From NCBI RefSeq assembly GCF_026540895.1, contig NZ_JALNUR010000006.1:62001-126000 (forward strand): a stretch of DNA of 64,000 nt, in the 5' to 3' direction. The DNA comes from Sphingomonas sp. GM_Shp_1 (GTDB lineage: Bacteria > Pseudomonadota > Alphaproteobacteria > Sphingomonadales > Sphingomonadaceae). The translations under genes were made by a program, and so were the position numbers. This document shows, one piece after another, positions 61,783-64,000 of this stretch. Under the pieces are notes generated by a model. That model did not search any database. It saw only the letters and a list, made by a program, of their open reading frames with translations, and had not been told where the DNA came from. Position 1 is the stretch's first letter; the number at the start of each line of letters is the position of its first letter.

Positions 61783-62811
61783 ATGCGCATCGCGATCGTC
61801 ACCGACGCCTGGTCGCCGCAGGTGAACGGCGTGGTCCGCACGCTGCAATCGGTGGCGGCGGAGTTGCGCTCGATGGGGCATGACCTGTCGATCGTCTCGC
61901 CCGATCTTTATGCCTCGGTGCCCTGCCCCACCTATCCCGAAATCCGCCTGGCGCTGCCCAGGCCGGGCGAGGTCGGGCGGACGCTGGCGGCGTTCCAGCC
62001 CGACGCGGTCCATATCGCGACCGAGGGGCCGCTGGGGCTGTCGGCACGCCGCTGGTGCCTGAGCCGGGGGCTGCCCTTCACGACCGCCTATCACACCCAG
62101 TTCCCCGAATATGTCGCGGCACGCATCCGGGCGGTCAGCCCCGAATTGGTGTGGCGCTATGTCCGCTGGTTCCACGCGCCCTCCGCCGCCATCCTCGCCT
62201 CGACGCCCAGCGTGGCGCGGGCGCTGGCGGCGCATGGCCTGCCGCAAAGCCGCCATTGGGGGCGCGGCGTCGATACCGGCCTGTTCCGCCCCGATGGTCC
62301 GTGCGACGCCTTCGTCCGCGCTTTGCCGGGCCCGGTGCAGCTTTATGCGGGCCGGGTCGCGGTGGAAAAGAACATCGCCGCCTTCCTCGCGACCGATATA
62401 GCGGGGTCGAAGGTCGTGGTCGGCGACGGCCCGGCGCGCGCGGCCCTGGCGGCGGAATATCCGCAAGTGCACTTCCTGGGCGCGAAGTTCGGCGAGGATC
62501 TGGCGGCGATCTACCGCGCGGCGGATGTCTTCGTCTTTCCGAGCCGGACCGACACCTTCGGACTGGTGATGATCGAGGCGCTGGCGTGCGGCACGCCCGT
62601 CGCCGCCCTGCCGGTGCAGGGTCCGCTCGATGTGCTGAACCCCGAAGTCGGGGTGATGGACGAGGCGCTGGATCAGGCGATCGCCAAAGCCCTGACGCTC
62701 GATCGCGGGACATGTGCGGCGTACGGCCAAAGCTTCACCTGGCGGGCGAGCGCCGAACAGTTTCTGGCTGCACTCGCTCCCATCGACCAAAGCCTGCGCG
62801 CGGCGGCGTAA
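61783..62811 (+). CDS. GT4 family glycosyltransferase
   Basis: The 342-residue GT-B glycosyltransferase has an N-terminal domain with VTDAWSPQVNGVVRTLQ and FTTAYHTQFPEY. Its C-terminal donor-binding domain has YAGRVAVEKN, VGDGPARAAL, and the GT4 motif SRTDTFGLVMIEALACGTPVAA. It resembles alpha-mannosyl/glucosyl transferases that modify lipids. It starts 20 bases after the metallophosphoesterase gene, so the two are probably one unit. Donor and acceptor are not predictable. Confidence 0.92.
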   Translation: MRIAIVTDAWSPQVNGVVRTLQSVAAELRSMGHDLSIVSPDLYASVPCPTYPEIRLALPRPGEVGRTLAAFQPDAVHIATEGPLGLSARRWCLSRGLPFTTAYHTQFPEYVAARIRAVSPELVWRYVRWFHAPSAAILASTPSVARALAAHGLPQSRHWGRGVDTGLFRPDGPCDAFVRALPGPVQLYAGRVAVEKNIAAFLATDIAGSKVVVGDGPARAALAAEYPQVHFLGAKFGEDLAAIYRAADVFVFPSRTDTFGLVMIEALACGTPVAALPVQGPLDVLNPEVGVMDEALDQAIAKALTLDRGTCAAYGQSFTWRASAEQFLAALAPIDQSLRAAA

Positions 62812-62814
62812 ATC

Positions 62815-62940
62815 TCCTCCCCGGCACGGGGAGGTGGCAGGCCGAAGGCCTGACGGAGGGGGGCTTCCACACAGGTCGTCCTCCGCCGCACGCCCCCTCC
62901 ACCAGCCTGCCGCTGGTTCCCCTCCCCGTGCCGGGGAGGA
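62815..62940. repeat. Intergenic palindromic repeat, CCTCCCCGGCACGGGG family
   Basis: The ends TCCTCCCCGGCACGGGGAGG and CCTCCCCGTGCCGGGGAGGA are near mirror hairpins. They enclose a central pair built on GACGGAGGGG and CCCCCTCC plus a CCAGCCTGCCGCTGG inner hairpin. It fills most of the 298-base gap before the antiporter gene, which otherwise shows no gene. Confidence 0.8.
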
Positions 62941-63109
62941 CCCCCCATCACCCCGAAAACCCGTTTAACGGGTTGAACCACCCTTACCGCCCATGTCATT
63001 CATGGGCCTCGCGCGATTCGGTGCGGGTTAGGCCCGCCTGTCGCTGATCCTTCGGTCGTGCCGCTCGTCGCCATGGCCGCTCCAACCGCTGCACCCGAAA
63101 GGTCCCCGA

Positions 63110-64000
63110 TTGGACGTCATTACGCTCAGCCTGTTTCTTCTGCTCGCCGTGGTGTTGAGCGGCGTCATCTCGCGCCTGTTGCCCTCGGCGCTGCCACGCC
63201 CGCTGGTGCAGATCGCGCTGGGCGCGGTGATCGGGGGCATCGCGCAGATCCGGGTGGAGCTCGATCCCGAAATATTCTTCCTGCTGTTCGTGCCGCCGCT
63301 CCTCTTCCTCGACGGCTGGCGCATTCCGAAGGACGAGCTGTTTCGCGACGCTGGCGCGGTGCTGGGACTGGCGCTGGGGCTGGTGTTCCTGACGGTGCTG
63401 GGCATGGGGCTGTTCATCCACTGGATGATCCCCGCCATGCCCTATGCGGTCGCCTTCGCGCTCGCCGCCGTGGTGTCGCCGACCGACCCGATCGCGGTGT
63501 CCGCCATCGCGCAGAAGGCGCCGATCCCCAAGCGGATGATGCACATTCTGGAGGGCGAATCGCTGCTCAACGATGCGTCGGGTCTCGTCTGCCTGCGCTT
63601 CGCGGTGGCGGCGGCGCTGACGGGGACGTTTTCGCTGACCGGCGCGGGCCTGACCTTCCTGTGGATGGCGGTGTCGGGCGTCGGCCTGGGCGTCGCGATC
63701 GCCTGGGGCACGATCACCGCCAAGGGGCTGTTCGCGCGCCGTTTCGGCGATGACAGCGGGTCGAACATCCTGGTCAGCCTGTTGATCCCCTTTGCCGCCT
63801 ATCTGGTCGCCGAGCATATCGAAAGCTCGGGCGTGCTGGCGGCGGCGGCGGCGGGTATCGCCATGTCCTTCACCAATGTCTCCTCCGGGGCCAAGGCCGC
63901 TACCCGCATCCGGCGGCAGGCGGTGTGGGACATGCTGCAATTCACCCTGAACGGCATCATCTTCGTGCTGCTCGGCGAGCAATTGCCGCAGGTGTTCGCG
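63110..64000 (+). CDS. Sodium/proton antiporter, NhaP/CPA1 family, N-terminal part
   Basis: The first 297 codons of a multi-helix cation/proton antiporter are present, cut by the window end. Helical signatures include LGAVIGGIAQIRVELDPEIFFLLFVPPLLFLDGW (partly helical). The ion-site motif VVSPTDPIAVSAIAQK and the conserved LEGESLLNDASGLVCLRFA carry the paired acidic residues of CPA1 antiporters. No ATG is suitably placed: TTG at 63110 with an AAAGG site 7 bases upstream gives MDVITLSLFLLLAVVLSG, a first helix. It likely exports Na or K in exchange for protons. Confidence 0.9.
   Translation, partial: MDVITLSLFLLLAVVLSGVISRLLPSALPRPLVQIALGAVIGGIAQIRVELDPEIFFLLFVPPLLFLDGWRIPKDELFRDAGAVLGLALGLVFLTVLGMGLFIHWMIPAMPYAVAFALAAVVSPTDPIAVSAIAQKAPIPKRMMHILEGESLLNDASGLVCLRFAVAAALTGTFSLTGAGLTFLWMAVSGVGLGVAIAWGTITAKGLFARRFGDDSGSNILVSLLIPFAAYLVAEHIESSGVLAAAAAGIAMSFTNVSSGAKAATRIRRQAVWDMLQFTLNGIIFVLLGEQLPQVFA

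Overview
The window looks like a chromosomal segment of a sphingomonad alphaproteobacterium (Sphingomonas or a close relative). This is inferred from the high GC content, two large TonB-dependent receptors, a TonB-linked flavin halogenase beside glycosidases, a zapA - 6S RNA - 5-formyl-THF cyclo-ligase block followed by a DUF2842 gene, an AglB/GH97 starch locus, and many GC-rich palindromic intergenic repeats. No prophage, transposase or CRISPR array was seen. Coding density is high and many genes overlap by 1 or 4 bases.

Left part (1-18.3 kb, almost all minus strand). The respiratory complex I operon runs nuoA-B-C-D-[NTF2-like]-E-F-G-H-I-J-K-L and leaves the window inside nuoL. It has an extra small NTF2-fold gene between nuoD and nuoE, and four of its genes appear to start with TTG. 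Upstream lie an inositol-monophosphatase-family gene (suhB type), efp, an M23 peptidase with a small exported partner, thiE, class I aldolase (fbaB), a MazF/RHH toxin-antitoxin pair, and a gap-MOSC-pgk glycolytic operon.

Middle part (18.4-31 kb). On the plus strand are a small coiled-coil gene, zapA, a 6S RNA, the formyl-THF cyclo-ligase and DUF2842. Two tandem tRNA-Asp genes follow on the minus strand with a visible promoter and terminator. Next come an AI-2E family permease, acyl-CoA thioesterase II, a soluble PAS-PAS-chemoreceptor protein, a double TetR regulator, an EF-hand protein and an OmpR/histidine kinase pair.

Alpha-glucan locus (28.5-41 kb). A GPH/SUC-type MFS importer and a LacI regulator (minus) lie divergent from TonB receptor - tryptophan-halogenase-like protein - secreted GH13 - cytoplasmic GH13 - GH97 (plus; the last four genes are tightly packed). 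The likely scheme is outer-membrane uptake of maltodextrins, periplasmic trimming by the secreted GH13 and GH97, import by the MFS protein, and final hydrolysis in the cytoplasm under LacI control. The halogenase has no obvious role in this scheme.

N-acetylglucosamine locus (43-60.6 kb). An M3 peptidase, a Crp/Fnr regulator with a tiny coupled gene, a TerC/DUF475 membrane protein and an IclR regulator precede it. The minus-strand operon cutC - gntR - nagB-II (SIS) - nagA - GH2 glycosidase - nagF (EIIA-HPr-EI fusion) - nagE (EIIC-EIIB) is divergent from a second large TonB receptor. It probably takes up and phosphorylates GlcNAc or chitin/glycan fragments and feeds fructose-6-phosphate to glycolysis. 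The NagE C-terminus carries a second IIB-like domain lacking the catalytic cysteine.

Right end (60.9-64 kb). An LpxH-like metallophosphoesterase and a GT4 glycosyltransferase are probably co-transcribed. They are followed by an NhaP-type sodium/proton antiporter with a TTG start, cut by the window edge.
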